Origin: Phaseolus vulgaris
Taxonomy: Eukaryota; Streptophyta; Magnoliopsida; Fabales; Fabaceae
Reading direction: 5' to 3'
NCBI RefSeq assembly: GCF_000499845.2
Contig: NC_023756.2
Location: forward strand, 42,285,393 to 42,349,392
Length of the DNA stretch: 64,000 nt
The notes under the pieces were generated by a model, which ran no database searches, had not been told where the DNA came from, and saw nothing but the letters and a program-made list of their open reading frames with translations. The translations under genes and the position numbers were made by a program. Positions 26,551 through 39,600 of the stretch are shown here, piece after piece (the first letter of the stretch is position 1; every line of letters starts with the position of its first letter).

Positions 26551-29000
26551 TAATATTTTTTGTTTGAAAATAATGATAATTAAAAGTCTACTTATTTGTT
26601 GCTTGATGTATCAGCCTAGCTGAAATGTCAAGTTGCATAGTGATGCTTAACATAAAAAGTTTTTATAAATAAAATTAAATTAAAAAAAATCTACTTATAA
26701 GTAAATGTTCCATCCAACTATATTAAAGTCAAAGTCAACAATTGATAAAGGAAATATCACTCTAAGATACACTGATTATCTCTAAAGAAGTATAAGACAA
26801 GTCAAGTATGATTAAAATAGTTACCATCCAGTCTCCTTAAAATTATTCTTTTTATAAATTAGAATATGTGAGATGTGATTAATAATAAATATTGAAAGAC
26901 AATAAATCACATAATATAATATATATATATATATAATTGTTTGGGGCTAATATTTCAAAATCTAATTTTATATACTCTTCTAATATTTTTTAAAAGAATT
27001 TACATAATAATCAACAAATATTGTTACAGAAATTAAAATTGTGTAGTCTTCTTGTAAGGAGCTGATATAATAAGCGTCGGCTGAATAATTGATTCATTCT
27101 ATTTGATCAAAAATTTCTTCCTCTTTCTCTCTTATCATTTAATCTTTCTCTCTTATCATTCAAACTTCGATTATCGGTTGAAAGTGTACTGCAAATTATT
27201 TTTCGATACTGAAATGAGTATTAAAGTATAATTAATATAATAATAACGTATATTTATTTTGTTTGTTATGTTTATTTATATATTCATGGACCATGTTAAT
27301 GTTAAACCATAATTAACCTCCATATTCATAATTAAGAACATATTACTTAATTATTGCCACAGTTAAATATGTATTAATCATTATTTTTATCTTAATACTT
27401 TAGTATATGACGATCTATTGACATTCAATACCAGACAGAATTTTGAAATTGTCGTGTTCCTACCTGTAGATATGAAAAATTAAATCTTGTCCTTAAACAT
27501 AAATTGAAAAAATATTTTAAATTTTATTGTTAAAGGTTTATCACAAGTATAATATACTTGTTATTACAATGTTATCTAAAACTAAACAGAAAGAGGATAT
27601 CTTATTTTTGCTATTGATATTTTACTTTTGTAACTATCAATATTATTTATCTCCTGTAATTTTATTTACATTTTTTAAATGACTGATAACTTCCAATAAC
27701 ACACCACAAACAACCCATTTTTATTATATAATTACAATTATTTTGTTTGAATCTTTTTATTTAAATTACAGAGTGTCTATTTTTCACTAGTTATTAATAA
27801 TACAGGTGATGGATAATAAACCAAAGTCAAGAATATAATTTATTTGGCTTAGGTTTTACTTATTTTAAACTTTCAATGCTACTTTAATATTAAAAAATAA
27901 AACTAAAATTATTAAGTAAAAAAATAGTTTTATAAATAAAAAATAATTAATCACTATATTAACTAAATTAAATATTATTTTAGAAAAAAATATTGATACT
28001 TAAAAAATATTATATTAAAAATCTTATTAAGAAACAACTGTATCTAATTGTAACAAACAATTATACTAACAAGAGTCACAGAAAATTAAGGAAAATTCAC
28101 ATTTAAAAGGACTGTTAAAGTTTAAATGTCTATTAAAACATCAAAATATATAGAAATAAGAATTTGACTAACATATAATCAAGAAAATCCCACAGATTTG
28201 ATTTATTTTTAACCTAAAAGTGATGTTAAAATTATGCACACATTTTCTACTCCTGGTGTTTCACTAATGTATTAGGCAATGTTGCTACGATGGTTGATTT
28301 GTTTGCTTTCTTTTAGCATTGAATATTTTAAAACAATAATAACCTTAAAAATAATACTAATTACAATTTTTTAATTACAATAAATAAATTCTTGTACTAG
28401 CAATGCTATCTATTAAAATTCTATATAAGTTATATTTTGTGTTTATTTTTAGAAAAAAAATGTTTTTAAATTATTAAATTTAACTTAGAGAAACAAATAC
28501 AAATAAAAAAATGTCAATATATGAAATACACATTAAAAACTTTTAACTGAGAAAAATACATAGAATAAAAGTCTCTTTCAGTCTCCCATTTATGCATTTC
28601 AATATATAATATATAGTGATTGATATTATTTTTGTTTATTTCCATGAATGTGAATAATCTATAAGAATATTAAATTTAGCAAGAAATTATCAAACATTAG
28701 TTAAATTAATTCATAATTCGATGAATTATTTGACAACTTTGAGTTAATTTCTGAACTATTATTTGCAATTAAGTTTTGGAATTGTTGTTATATTTTAATT
28801 CAGTATTCTCTTTGCATATGCCAAATTCAGAATTTTTACTATAATTTTTTAAATCAAATTCATATATCTGACTCAATTAATTTTGATAAAATTAAAAATA
28901 AATAAAAAATTAAGTTATCAATTGAAAGAAAAAACAGTTCAGAAATTATTTTTGTGTAGAAAATAATTAAAAAAAAAACCAAAATCCACTGTAACCGCTC
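26551..29000. other. gene-free AT-rich intergenic stretch
   Basis: No gene is visible. It holds an (AT)n microsatellite (about 26913-26935) and long AT-rich DNA up to the MAP65 promoter. Confidence 0.6.
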
Positions 29001-29003
29001 TTC

Positions 29004-29026
29004 AACGGTTCACCTTCCTCAAACGG
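29004..29026 (+). promoter_or_regulatory. two AACGG (MSA-core) elements before MAP65
   Basis: AACGG occurs at 29004-29008 (in TTCAACGGTT) and 29022-29026 (in CAAACGGCTA), 18 bp apart and in the same orientation. They lie just upstream of a CT-rich leader. AACGG is the core of the mitosis-specific activator element bound by three-repeat MYB proteins, and MAP65-3-type genes are G2/M-expressed. Neither copy matches the full extended consensus. Confidence 0.55.
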
Positions 29027-30335
29027 CTACAGTCTCTCTCTTCTTCTCTCTCTGTTCTTCCTATTTTTTCTTTTTCTCACCCCAATTCAAAAATTCACAA
29101 AATCTGCATTTTCCTTAGAAACCCATTTTCATTTTATTGGGAAAACCAATCCTCCCCCTTTCTTGCCAGGGGGGGTTTCTAGACCAAAGGCAATTCACCA
29201 ATCCCTTTCAATCACAGGTGACTGTTAAGATCGTTTTTTTACTATAATATTAGTAAATTTATCATTTTTGCTTTTCTGGGCTCCCTCAAAATGATGTTCT
29301 GTTTCTGAGGAATGTTTAACGATAAAGTTTCTAATCTGGGTTTCACAAATCAAGAAAAAAAAACATCAACCTAAATTTAGTATTTTACGTTGTAGTTCTG
29401 TTTGATTCACATCCTAGGTCATTGAAACAACATTGCTTTCATGTTTAACCTGTTTTCTGTATTGGTTCTATGATATTCTTTTCTGGGGTATTGCGCATTT
29501 GGCTACAATATTTTCCCTAATACAGCTAGTGGCAGAAAGCTACGTGCCTGCTTTGAAATATTTTATGCTCAGTTTAGATTGAATCTTTGGGGTTCCATCC
29601 ATTGTGTTTGATTATCTTCATTTATTTTTCGCTGGGGATGTTGGATTTAGAAAAATGGTCTTACATATCATAGGGCCAACACTTGAGTCACAGGGCAAAA
29701 GAATGGAATGGAATCATTCTCTGTTAATAATTAAAATTTCAGAAAAAAACATTTTCGGATACACTGGCAGTAATGTGGCATTTTCAGTATATCTATTATT
29801 ATTCTGGTTTGTTCTAAGCTTTGCAGGCTTAATTCTAAGATTATGGTGCGGGTTTTATGTTTTAGAAAAAAAATTGTTTGGTAAAGAGAGCAGTAGATGA
29901 TCTAAGTATGGGAATTTGATATTTAACAACTTGTGCATTGTGTCATTGTTTCACTAATTTAACATATAGTTGAGCCTTAACCATATGGGCCCAATGGCCA
30001 ACCTTTATTCATTGGCTATGAACTTTTTTGACATAAACTAAAATCTTAAATGTTTCTTGTAGCAATATTTTTTTTTTCAAGTGAGAATCTCATCAGAATA
30101 TGAGCATGCTGTTATTTAAAGTGACAATTCGATATTGGAACTTGATTCTTCTTAGATCGTGACTTGTTTTGAAAGATTGATCATGGATTTCAAGTCTATT
30201 GCAAGTATTTTTAATTTCTACTTTTGTGTCACATCAATTTGGAATGATTGCTTCTCAATTTTATGGTCTTTTGGCCTTTTGGGGAGCAATGGATTTTTTA
30301 CAGTTTCTTGTTTTTGGTAGATACAAGTGATCCAA

Positions 30336-33300
30336 ATGGCCAAACCCCAAAAGGATCTTCTTATACAACCCAATACAACATGTGAATGTCTTCTTAACGA
30401 ACTTCAGGTATACATTAAATTTTGCTGCAACTTATCTTTAATGCCCCCTCTGCCCCACTGGCCAAACAAAATAATGTGTGGTAAACTGAAGAACTCTTAT
30501 TGTTTGTCTTGGCTAATTTTTCATAATAGATAATATGGAATGAAGTTGGGGAGTCTGAGACTGAAAAAGGTAGAATGTTGTATGAGCTTGAAGAAGAGTG
30601 TGTAGAAGTATACAGAAGAAAGGTAGATAAAGCAAATCGGTCTAGAGCTCAACTAAGGCAGGAAATTGCTGATTCTGAGGCAGAGCTTGCTTGTATCTGC
30701 TCGACAATGGGAGAGCGACCAGTGCATTTTAGGCAGGTTGGATGTTTTATGAATCACTAATTTTTTTATTTCTTATTTTAGGGCTTGAATGTGTATTGGT
30801 TAAATAAAGTGGATAAAAGACCTCAAGGCAAATGAAACTGCAATTACTGTTGAATTTGTGAGAAGTGATTGCATAAGATGTAGTAATGAAGTGAGTTGGT
30901 TAATAATAAAAGATCCGGTACAGTTTTGTATCTAAACTGTTCTCAATGAGTATATGTGCCAAAGGTAGCTGTTGAGAGGGGTCCTATGTAGGAGCAAGAC
31001 TTTTTTTGGGTCCTTAGTAGCTTACGTAAGAATTGTCAATATACCTAACATAGTAACATGGACCACTCATGACAATTTGTTTTTGTGTAGTTTTGTTGGA
31101 TGTTACTGTCATGACCTTAACCGTTAAGGTAAGGTTATTTTGTTATCCAGTTGATCCTCTAAGAAGAGGATTGGTTGTTCTTGTCTTTCATATTTTTCTA
31201 GTTTGACAAAGAGGCTGGAAGCTTGAAGGAAGAGCTTTCAAGAGTTCACCCAGAGCTGGACGAAATGCGAAAGAGGAAGTTTGAACGTAGAAATCAATTT
31301 ATTGAAGTTCAAGAACAGATTCAAAGTATCTCAGATGAGATTTATAGTACAGGAGAATATATTACAGCTATTGTAGTTGAAAATGATTTGTCATTGAGAA
31401 AGCTTGAAGAATTGCACAGAGAGCTTCTTGCACTTCAGAAGGAGAAGGTCAATAATTTAATTATACTTCCCCCTTTCTGTCACTCTCTGAGTTGCATTTG
31501 TGTGTGTGTAAATCTAGATCAATTTAAACCATCACATATTATTCTTTGTTACTTTTCATGCAGAGTGAGCGCCTCAAGAAGGTTCAAGAGCAAATGTATA
31601 CCTTGAATTCTCTCTGTTCAGTGCTTGGTTTGGACTTCAAGCAGACAGTCAGTGGAGTTCATCCTAGCTTAGGAATTTCAGAAGGTCCTAGGAGTGCCAA
31701 TAGTGAAACCATCAATCAATTGGCTATTGCCATACAAGAACTCCGAAAAGTTAAATTACAGAGAATGCAGAGGGTAAAAACTGGCAGTTTGAAGATCTAA
31801 TTTTGATATGAAACATTGCTTTGTGTTTATAATTTGATGCCATTTTCTATGGTTGATAGTTGTAAATTGATTATGTTCTGGCAGCTTCAAGATCTAGCTT
31901 CAACAATGTTGGAGCTCTGGAATTTGATGGATACGCCTATTGAAGAGCAACAGATGTTTCAGAATGTTACTTGTAATATCGCTGCTTCAGAACATGAAGT
32001 AACTGAACCAAACAGCTTGTCTGAGAACTTCATCAATTATGTGAGTTATAGTTACTGGAGAAATAAGGACTGTTTTTCTTGATCTGTGCAGTTCAAATTT
32101 CCTGGAGAAGTAACATTTTCATGCAGGTTGAGGCAGAAGTATCTAGGTTGGAAGAGTTAAAATCAAGCAAAATGAAAGAGCTTGTTTTGAAGAAAAGAGC
32201 AGAGCTAGAGGAGATTTGTCAAAAGACTCATTTAATTCCAAAACTTGATAGTGCAGTGGAATACGCCGTTGAAGCGATAGAATCTGGTAAATTCCGCATG
32301 AGAAACCTCTGAATGAGTGGAATTGTTTCCTCAGCAAACTAAAAGTCTGCATCTTCCTTTCCTTATCAGGATGCGTAGACCCAGCTTGTGTGCTTGAACA
32401 ACTTGAACTTCAGATTGCCTCAGCAAAGGAGGAAGCTTTTGTCAGAAAAGAAATAATTGAAAAGGTTGAGAAATGGTTGGCAGCACTTGATGAAGAATCT
32501 TGGCTTGAGGAGTACAACATGGTTAGTTTTTTTATCTTCACCATCTTTGCTATGGCTATATGCATATAAACATGAAAAATATTTTTTTTACTGAAAAAAA
32601 ACCTCTTTAATCTTTTTTGAAACGGTTTTTGAAAAAAAAAAGAAGATTTCTGATTATTTTTTTAGTGTCTCTTGTGAAAAAGCTATGATAATAATAACAA
32701 CTATCTTCCAAATAGAAGAACTTTTTATAATTGTAATCAAATGAAAAAATAACTTGTACTTAAAAAGATCTCTAAAAATAAATTACCATTTTATGCATCC
32801 TTAAACATCCCTTTTTATAAAAAGCACAAATAAATTACACTTTACAATTTATTAATTTTATGGTCATTTGTTTCTTGGAGGATGAAAATCGATACAATGC
32901 TGGGAGAGGTTCTCATCTTACTCTCAAGCGAGCGGAGAAAGCCCGTGGCCTGGTCTGCAAACTTCCGGGTATTTATGATCTTGATTGGTTCTTTGTCAGC
33001 CATGTTGTTTGTTATTGGACCTTTGACCATCTTAATGATACTAACAGTAACACAACTTTACTTTTCTATGCCTTGATGTTTGTTTTGTTTGCATGTAGCA
33101 ATGGTAGAGGCTTTAACTTCAAAAACTGCATCATGGGAAAAGGACAAAGGCATCGAGTTCACATATGATGGTGTAAGTACACACACACACACCTAAGAAA
33201 TCATTGGAGGTCATCTTCGTGTCTTGTTGCTCAGCAATGTTTCAAACTAATTTTTGCTGTATGCGACTTTCTAGACCTGTCTGCTATCTATGCTTGAGAA

Positions 33301-34511
33301 CTACTCCCTATCACGGCAAGAGAAGGAGCAAGAACGTCGTAAGCAGCGGGTATATGGACCACTTGTTGCATTTAAAATTTCTCCAATTTACGTTCTGTAG
33401 TGATAAGAAACACCCTGATTTTTGTCTGAGTTTTAAAGGCAACATTTTACGGTTTGTCTTTTTTTTGTTCACAGCTTGTTAACATGTTATGTATCTGTTT
33501 CAGGAACTGAAGAAACTTCAGGGACAAATAATAGTGGAAAAGGAAGTACTCTATGGGTCAAAACCAAGCCCTTCAAAGGCCCAGAGTGCAAAAAAGACCC
33601 CTAGGATCTCAACTGGAAGCCCAGCAAGTAGAAGAATCTCCTTTGGATGTCAGACATCAAAATCTGAATTAAAATACAGTCAATCATTCTCCAAAAGGAA
33701 GACAGACAAAGCCCACCGACTAAATAACCTGGATGATGATGCTTCATGTTTATCATCAGGTAGTTAACTTTTTTTATGCTCCCCCTCCAGTTTTTCATGC
33801 CTCTGGTTGCAGATTTCTCACAGTAAGGATTTCCTTCTTGTTTTGTTGAAGGGAAAGAACCAATGGAAATTCTTTTAAGAATTTGCTTCACTTAGTTTTG
33901 GCTAAAATGGTAAGGTGGTCTGGAATGTGATGTAGGTTCAGATATTGCTAAACAAAATATACACATTGACTCAACCAAATTTTCTGTCTTCTACATCTTT
34001 TTTTTCCCTTTTTCATTATAGAAGTAGGAAAATTTATTATTACACAGATTCCTTTAACAATTAAAATAGCATTTTTCGTTCTTTTAATTTTCATCTCAAA
34101 ATGAATGAAATAAGCGCAGCCTCCATCAATTTAGTTAACATGCCATCTAACAATAGATTGTTGGATACCTGTTTATGTTTTCTTTTTGTTTTAGAAGAAG
34201 ATTCTTCATCGGATTCTCCGAAGTACTCTTGTTGATGATGGCTTTTTGGTAAAGGCCGTATGTGGCACCAATGAATGGTTTAGAAATTATTTATTCGTTT
34301 GATGTTGAAGATGGAGGCCAAAGCCACATCTCAGCTGGTTGATTTTCCCATAATTTTTAGCTGGTATGTCAAGCATTCCTTTGATTTTCTCATGCATTTA
34401 AAAGTCGCCACTCATTTTGTTTTTCTTATGTTTATTATAGCTAGAAGAGGACTTGATATTGCCGGTTTTCCTATGAAAAAATTCTCTACTGGTGCTTTGA
34501 AGTGTTCGTGA
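30336..34511 (+). CDS. MAP65: MAP65-3-like microtubule-associated protein (carboxyl end truncated)
   Basis: MAP65/Ase1 proteins are coiled-coil dimers that cross-link antiparallel microtubules; the MAP65-3 type acts in the phragmoplast midzone. Exons: 30336-30407, 30530-30736, 31202-31447, 31564-31773, 31885-32040, 32127-32286, 32370-32521, 32881-32968, 33099-33172, 33276-33350, 33504-33759 and 34441-34511. All junctions are GT/AG and in phase. A 5'UTR intron (about 29218-30320) precedes the ATG. Hallmarks are [73 protein letters not shown] and [11 protein letters not shown]. The model ends after [14 protein letters not shown]...LKCS, about 588 residues, against ~700 for MAP65-3. A frameshift at about 34503-34508 causes the stop. 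An alternative last exon from 34195 would stop at 34235, giving about 578 residues. The N-terminal 560 codons look intact, so a shortened protein is possible. Confidence 0.9.
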
Positions 34512-34826
34512 AATGGAATATCCTTCTACTCGCCAACCTTTTTCTCCCATCTCTTTAATGGTATCATCGAAAGCGAATGTTGCAAATGCTGTAGATGATA
34601 CACAGAACGAGAAGTTGTAGAAAACATTAGTTGTTAGCAATTTTCCATCCATCACACTACCTCAAAGACAACCACAACAGTGGATAAAGAGAATAGAACA
34701 TCAAAGGCAACACCCCTTTCCTGTCCCCGCAACACCTCTAAAATGAATGTCCATGACTCCAGCCCCTGCCTCAGTTCCTTATGGAGAAGAGACTGAATAT
34801 TCCTTTGAGGAAAGAAGGCTCGGTTT
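34507..34826 (+). pseudogene. decayed former carboxyl-terminal coding region of MAP65
   Basis: Beyond the premature stop, one base out of frame, the sequence still encodes family-like segments: [18 protein letters not shown], then TSKTTTTVDKENRTSKATP in another frame, then TEYSFEERRLGF, the usual carboxyl terminus of MAP65-3-type proteins. In-frame stops (TAG at 34618, TGA near 34744) and at least one further frame change interrupt it. It now behaves as 3'UTR or as the broken end of a pseudogene. Confidence 0.8.
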
Positions 34827-34899
34827 TGTTAGCATAACTGGTTTGTTTGGTTTTCCAGATTACATATTATACTGTTATAGTAGTTACCTGTAAATTATA

Positions 34900-36187
34900 A
34901 TCACAAGTCAAATGTAATTGGCTTCCCGATTATGTACATAGTCTGAGAAGGGGGCGTGGACTATGGTGTGGAAAGAGCATATTAATGATAAATTTTGCAT
35001 TTTTTTTTCACAGATAACAGTGTCATCTCAACTAAAACCTGCCCTTATGTTTTCAGATCTACTGTTCTTGCTGATTTGATGAAATCCACTTTACAATAAA
35101 GAAATAAAGTTAAATGAAAGAGTTATTACAACAAAATCTGAGAAAGTCAACTTTTTTAATTACCATAATGTGGCTGCCAGTGCTGACAACTGTCTACAGC
35201 TTATAGTTTCAAAGTCAACACCTAGCACAAAACCAAAAAAAATTAATATCAATGAAGAAGTAGTTTACTTTTTAAAACCCAATTTAGTTGTGAAAATTTG
35301 CCCTATTAGGACTTGTCCCCTTTTCAAATGTTCATTAAATAGACCTTCTATGTTTGGGAAGTTGCTGCTACAAAAACAATAGCACAGTATCCAGTCCTAA
35401 TATAATATCTGTTTATAGATACTCTATATTTATATCAAAACTGTAGATGCAGGCCCATAGTATTAGTATTTGGGTAGTAGCCCCTTCTGTGTACAAGTTT
35501 TCTTTTTGTTTAACTTTTTTGTCCTTTTTCTTCTCTGAGAAGAAAAGCTTTTAAGAGATGTCCCTTTTAGTCAACTCAAGCTGTGAAAGAGAAGAGAGAG
35601 AGAACAGAAGGAAAAAAAATAATGGAAGAAAAGGTAGAAGAGCAGTGTATGCATTCCAATGGAATCTTAAGAGTAGATTCACCAAACCAATGGAGCATTT
35701 CAATTCAGTTTTCTTTTCTTTTTGCTTGTGAAAACATCTATTTATGTGGCTTGTTGGTCAACTTTATTTTAACTCAAAAGACAAAGAACTTGTCAGTAGT
35801 TGGAGCAATGGAATGGCTCCATCCAACCTTTTCTTTACAACTTCTAATATTTTTTTCTTTTGTTTTCAAAAAGCAGGAAATAAATAAATTGCAATTTTTT
35901 ATTAAAAGTTTTTTTCATTTCCAAAAACATCACCTATTTTTTTATGCATTCAAATTGATAAGTGTCTGTATTCAGTCATTTATTAAATCAGCTTTATTAA
36001 ATTTCCAAGACGGACGTGAACCAATTTCTTAACCAAAATTCATACTTTGAATTTTGCAATTAAAATATTAATTATTAAGTATTAATTAAATCCCGTTATT
36101 TAATTACTTTATTACTTTATCATTTTACATTTTGTTATATTTTTCCCATTTTTTCAACTTTATTTATTTACTCCTCCTTTTCCTGCA
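34900..36187. other. intergenic stretch between MAP65 and AHL
   Basis: It holds the MAP65 3' region and AT/T-rich DNA. A 149-codon ORF (35583-36032) has no recognisable domain and a T-rich, hydrophobic-biased composition, so I do not call a gene. Confidence 0.5.
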
Positions 36188-36196
36188 AAACCCTAA
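36188..36196 (+). promoter_or_regulatory. telo-box upstream of AHL
   Basis: AAACCCTAA occurs on the coding strand about 440 bases upstream of the AHL start, probably near the transcription start or in the leader. The function is inferred from the motif alone. Confidence 0.4.
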
Positions 36197-36633
36197 TTTC
36201 AGACTCCACTCTGGCGAATTTGTGAACTCGAATTGTTATTTTCTCTGTAATTGTAGAATTTATTTTTCAAAAAAATTGCTATTTTTTGAAGCTTTTACCG
36301 CTCTCTGCAATGGTGGAGATTTGAGCCACAGTATCGCGTCTTTCTCGGAGTTCAACCTCAACCGTTCAAAATTATGCTTCTGGTTCGTCATTTCAGACAA
36401 AAGTTTCTATTTTTGAAGTTTTTATGAGCGGTTGCAACTTTTTCTGTGCTCAAACGTCAGTGTACTGTTTTTGGGTACGTTAGTTCTGCATTCAAGTACA
36501 TTTGTCTTCATTGAGTTGAAAAAAAATCATTTTTCCTTTTTTTTTGAATTTGTAATTCCTTGAATCTTCAATGGGTAGGGTTTAAGCGTGTTTTAAGGTT
36601 TTGGGACTTTGTTTTTCTTTGATTCGCAAAAAT

Positions 36634-39600
36634 ATGGAGGAAAGAGAGATTTTTAGTTCTGGGCAGGCTGTTAAGGTTGTCGAGCCTCCCCAGAGCTTCC
36701 ACGTGGCACTAAGCTCCGTGCAGTTTTCTGGGCCCACGGTGGATTCGCCGGCACCGGTGAGTGCTCCGGTGATTACTTCCGGTAGTACAGATGGGAAGAA
36801 GAAGAGGGGCCGGCCTAGGAAATATGGACCAGACGGCAATGTGGCGCTGTCGCCGATGCCGATATCGTCGTCGATTCCATTGACCGGAGACTTCTCAGCC
36901 TGGAAAAGGGGCAGAGGAAAGCCAGCTGAATCAATCAAGAAGTCTTTCAAGTTTTATGATGTTGAAGGTCAAGGTGCAGGACCAGGTACAAAAGATTGCT
37001 CATTGATGATTCTTACATTTTTAGCGTTTAATCTTATAATAGTTACTGTTTATTTTTATGTTTTTACTGTTGCATTAGCAGTATATTCTTATTTCCCCCT
37101 TTCACATTTAGTAGGGTTGTTATTTACTATGTAAAAATGGATTTATATTTTTTGAGTTGTAGTTGATTTAAGTTTGGTTTTCAACATGTTTGTTTTGTTT
37201 CATGGATTTTATTAATGTCTTTGAAGTTGATTTTGTATATGGTGGTACAAGTGGACCCTTGTATCAGATTCCCTTCAGATCTGGAAATGAAGATGTCTGG
37301 TGGTTGAAGGGGATATTTTGTGGTCAAAGTGAAGTAAAGTCAGTTTTCAGTTAAGGCAGCATATGATTCTCCTTTTTTCTTTATGAGGTGAAGATGACAT
37401 AATCCTACCACAGAAACTGAGTTGGAATAACTGAAGCACCACAGCAGTATATTCAATAGGCTTAGTCCAGTACTACTTAGCTGATGTGACATGGCTTGAA
37501 ATGATATACAGTTTATATGCTATTGGTTTGGACTTTGGACCATGACATGTTGCAACATTGGAACCTATAATATGACAGATGATTCTTGAAGTTGCATCTT
37601 CGAAAAAAATGGTAGTGGATATAGGACAGTTGGTTGGTAAATTTTGTAGCACATCTTAAGATTATTTCTTCCAAGCAGCATGTTATTAGTGGCTGCAGAA
37701 AATGGTAGTTATAATTCAAATATAATAAGTCTCAAATGTATAGGATACATTTCCACATCATGAAGAGGTTGTACATGGAATAGATGTGAACATTGACAGC
37801 CCCCCTTTTCTTTTAAACTTGCAGTCCATTCATATTCTACATCAACATTTTAATATTTAGCTCCGAATTTAACAAGCTTACTTTTATATCTTAAGATATT
37901 ACTGGTTCATAATTTTTTTTTAGATTTAGCTGTGGGCCTCTGAATGTTCTGGAGGAAGTTTTGGAATGGATGAAGCATAGCATAGCTGTTTCACTACATT
38001 ATGCATTTGGTTAATGAGAATGGAACATGAGGATAAATCTAGTGTAATGATAAGTTTGGAATCAGGCTAACAATGTATTTGATACTTTGATTATTGTTTT
38101 ACCTCTATCATATCATGGTATAGATGGGGTTTAGAATATGGTGTGTAAAATAGATATTTTTTTTGACAATTTTAGTGAAAAAGCATATAAATGGTAGTTA
38201 TGCTCATTAAATTAGGTTCTGGTAATTATGATCTCCAGCTTATGATGGCATGATGTGTGAAACATTTAGTTATCTGCTAAATAGAAACTTATCAAGTAAT
38301 GAGTACAGTTAATCTTGATTATATACAGGATCAATTGAACCAAGTGTCAAATTTTGTAAACGACACCAGTAAATATTAAATATTTTTCAACAAAAGCAAC
38401 TTTTACCAGTCTAATTGTGAATCGTGTGATTTTATCATGATGATAATGCATTTCATGTTTGTTTTAGCTTTTGAAACCTCTTTTAGCTTTGCCCAAACTA
38501 TGTATTTGGGCTTCCAAAAAGCTAGATCAAATGTGTTCTTAGACATTTGTAAATATGTAACTTTATGATAGATATTTACATATATTGTAAGTAGCACATT
38601 GTCGAACAAAACAATGTGGTTTTATCAAATGTCAATTAGTAAACTGCATTAATTTTTAGACTTTTTCTACTTTATAATTGATCTCGTCACAACAGACATA
38701 TTAGGGTATGATTCAGAGGAATGCAACTTTCTTTCATTGCTGTATTCTTTTGAGAACTATCTATTGGTCAATATAGCTTATTTCCCAGGACTTTATCATG
38801 TTGAATTGAAAGTGGATCTAATAAACCATCTCTGACCTTTTTATTCTATTGTTTGCTTTTACATAATGAAATCAAAGTGGTTTTTGTGTGCGTTAACAGT
38901 AGTTTCCACATTGAACTTTACATTCTCTTCTCTTACTTTGTCTACCAATTAATCTTCTTCCTACATATTTTATAGGCGATCAAATTGCATACTCAGTTGG
39001 TGCCAATTTCACACCTCACATCCTTATAGTAAATGCTGGCGAGGTATTCTCTTCATTTCCTCTAAAGTTTATATTTTGAAAATAGTCAGATTATACTCAT
39101 CCAATATGTGTGAATGTTGTATTCACAAGAAATGCAAAAGGCAGTTTGTTTTGTCTATTTGTTGAAATTACATACATTTCTTTTAAATGTTATAGCATCT
39201 TACCACTTAAAATTCTTGTTTCATTTTACCGTATCATATTTTACTTTCTTCATTTGGTGCAGTTTTACTCTCTTCAACGCTTTTAATGAAATGATATCAG
39301 TGTATATAGTTGAATACATAAGATATTTGTTTGATTATGCATGTATGATTAGGATATTCTATTAATATTATATGAAACAATAAATAATACATAACCGTAT
39401 TACTGCTTGGTTGCTTAAACATTTTGGTTTTAGAAACTTATTTGAAACAAGGGGTTGATTGTTCCAAGATGGTGAAGCTAGAGTCGAGCTGGGTGTGGAT
39501 AATATGTTAACAAAGATTTAAGTTAATGCTTTCCCAACTCAAGGTTGTGATTCCTATGCTACCATGGGTACTAACCTAAGAATTAGTGGTTCTTAGGTAA

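Noticed and set aside
34195..34235. alternative last exon of MAP65 ending in ...SPKYSC
   Set aside because: It is in phase and has an AG acceptor, but does not resemble the family, whereas 34441 onward ([10 protein letters not shown]) does. Kept only as an alternative.
35583..36032. 149-codon ORF between MAP65 and AHL
   Set aside because: T-rich, Phe/Leu-biased translation without domain, start context or splice support.
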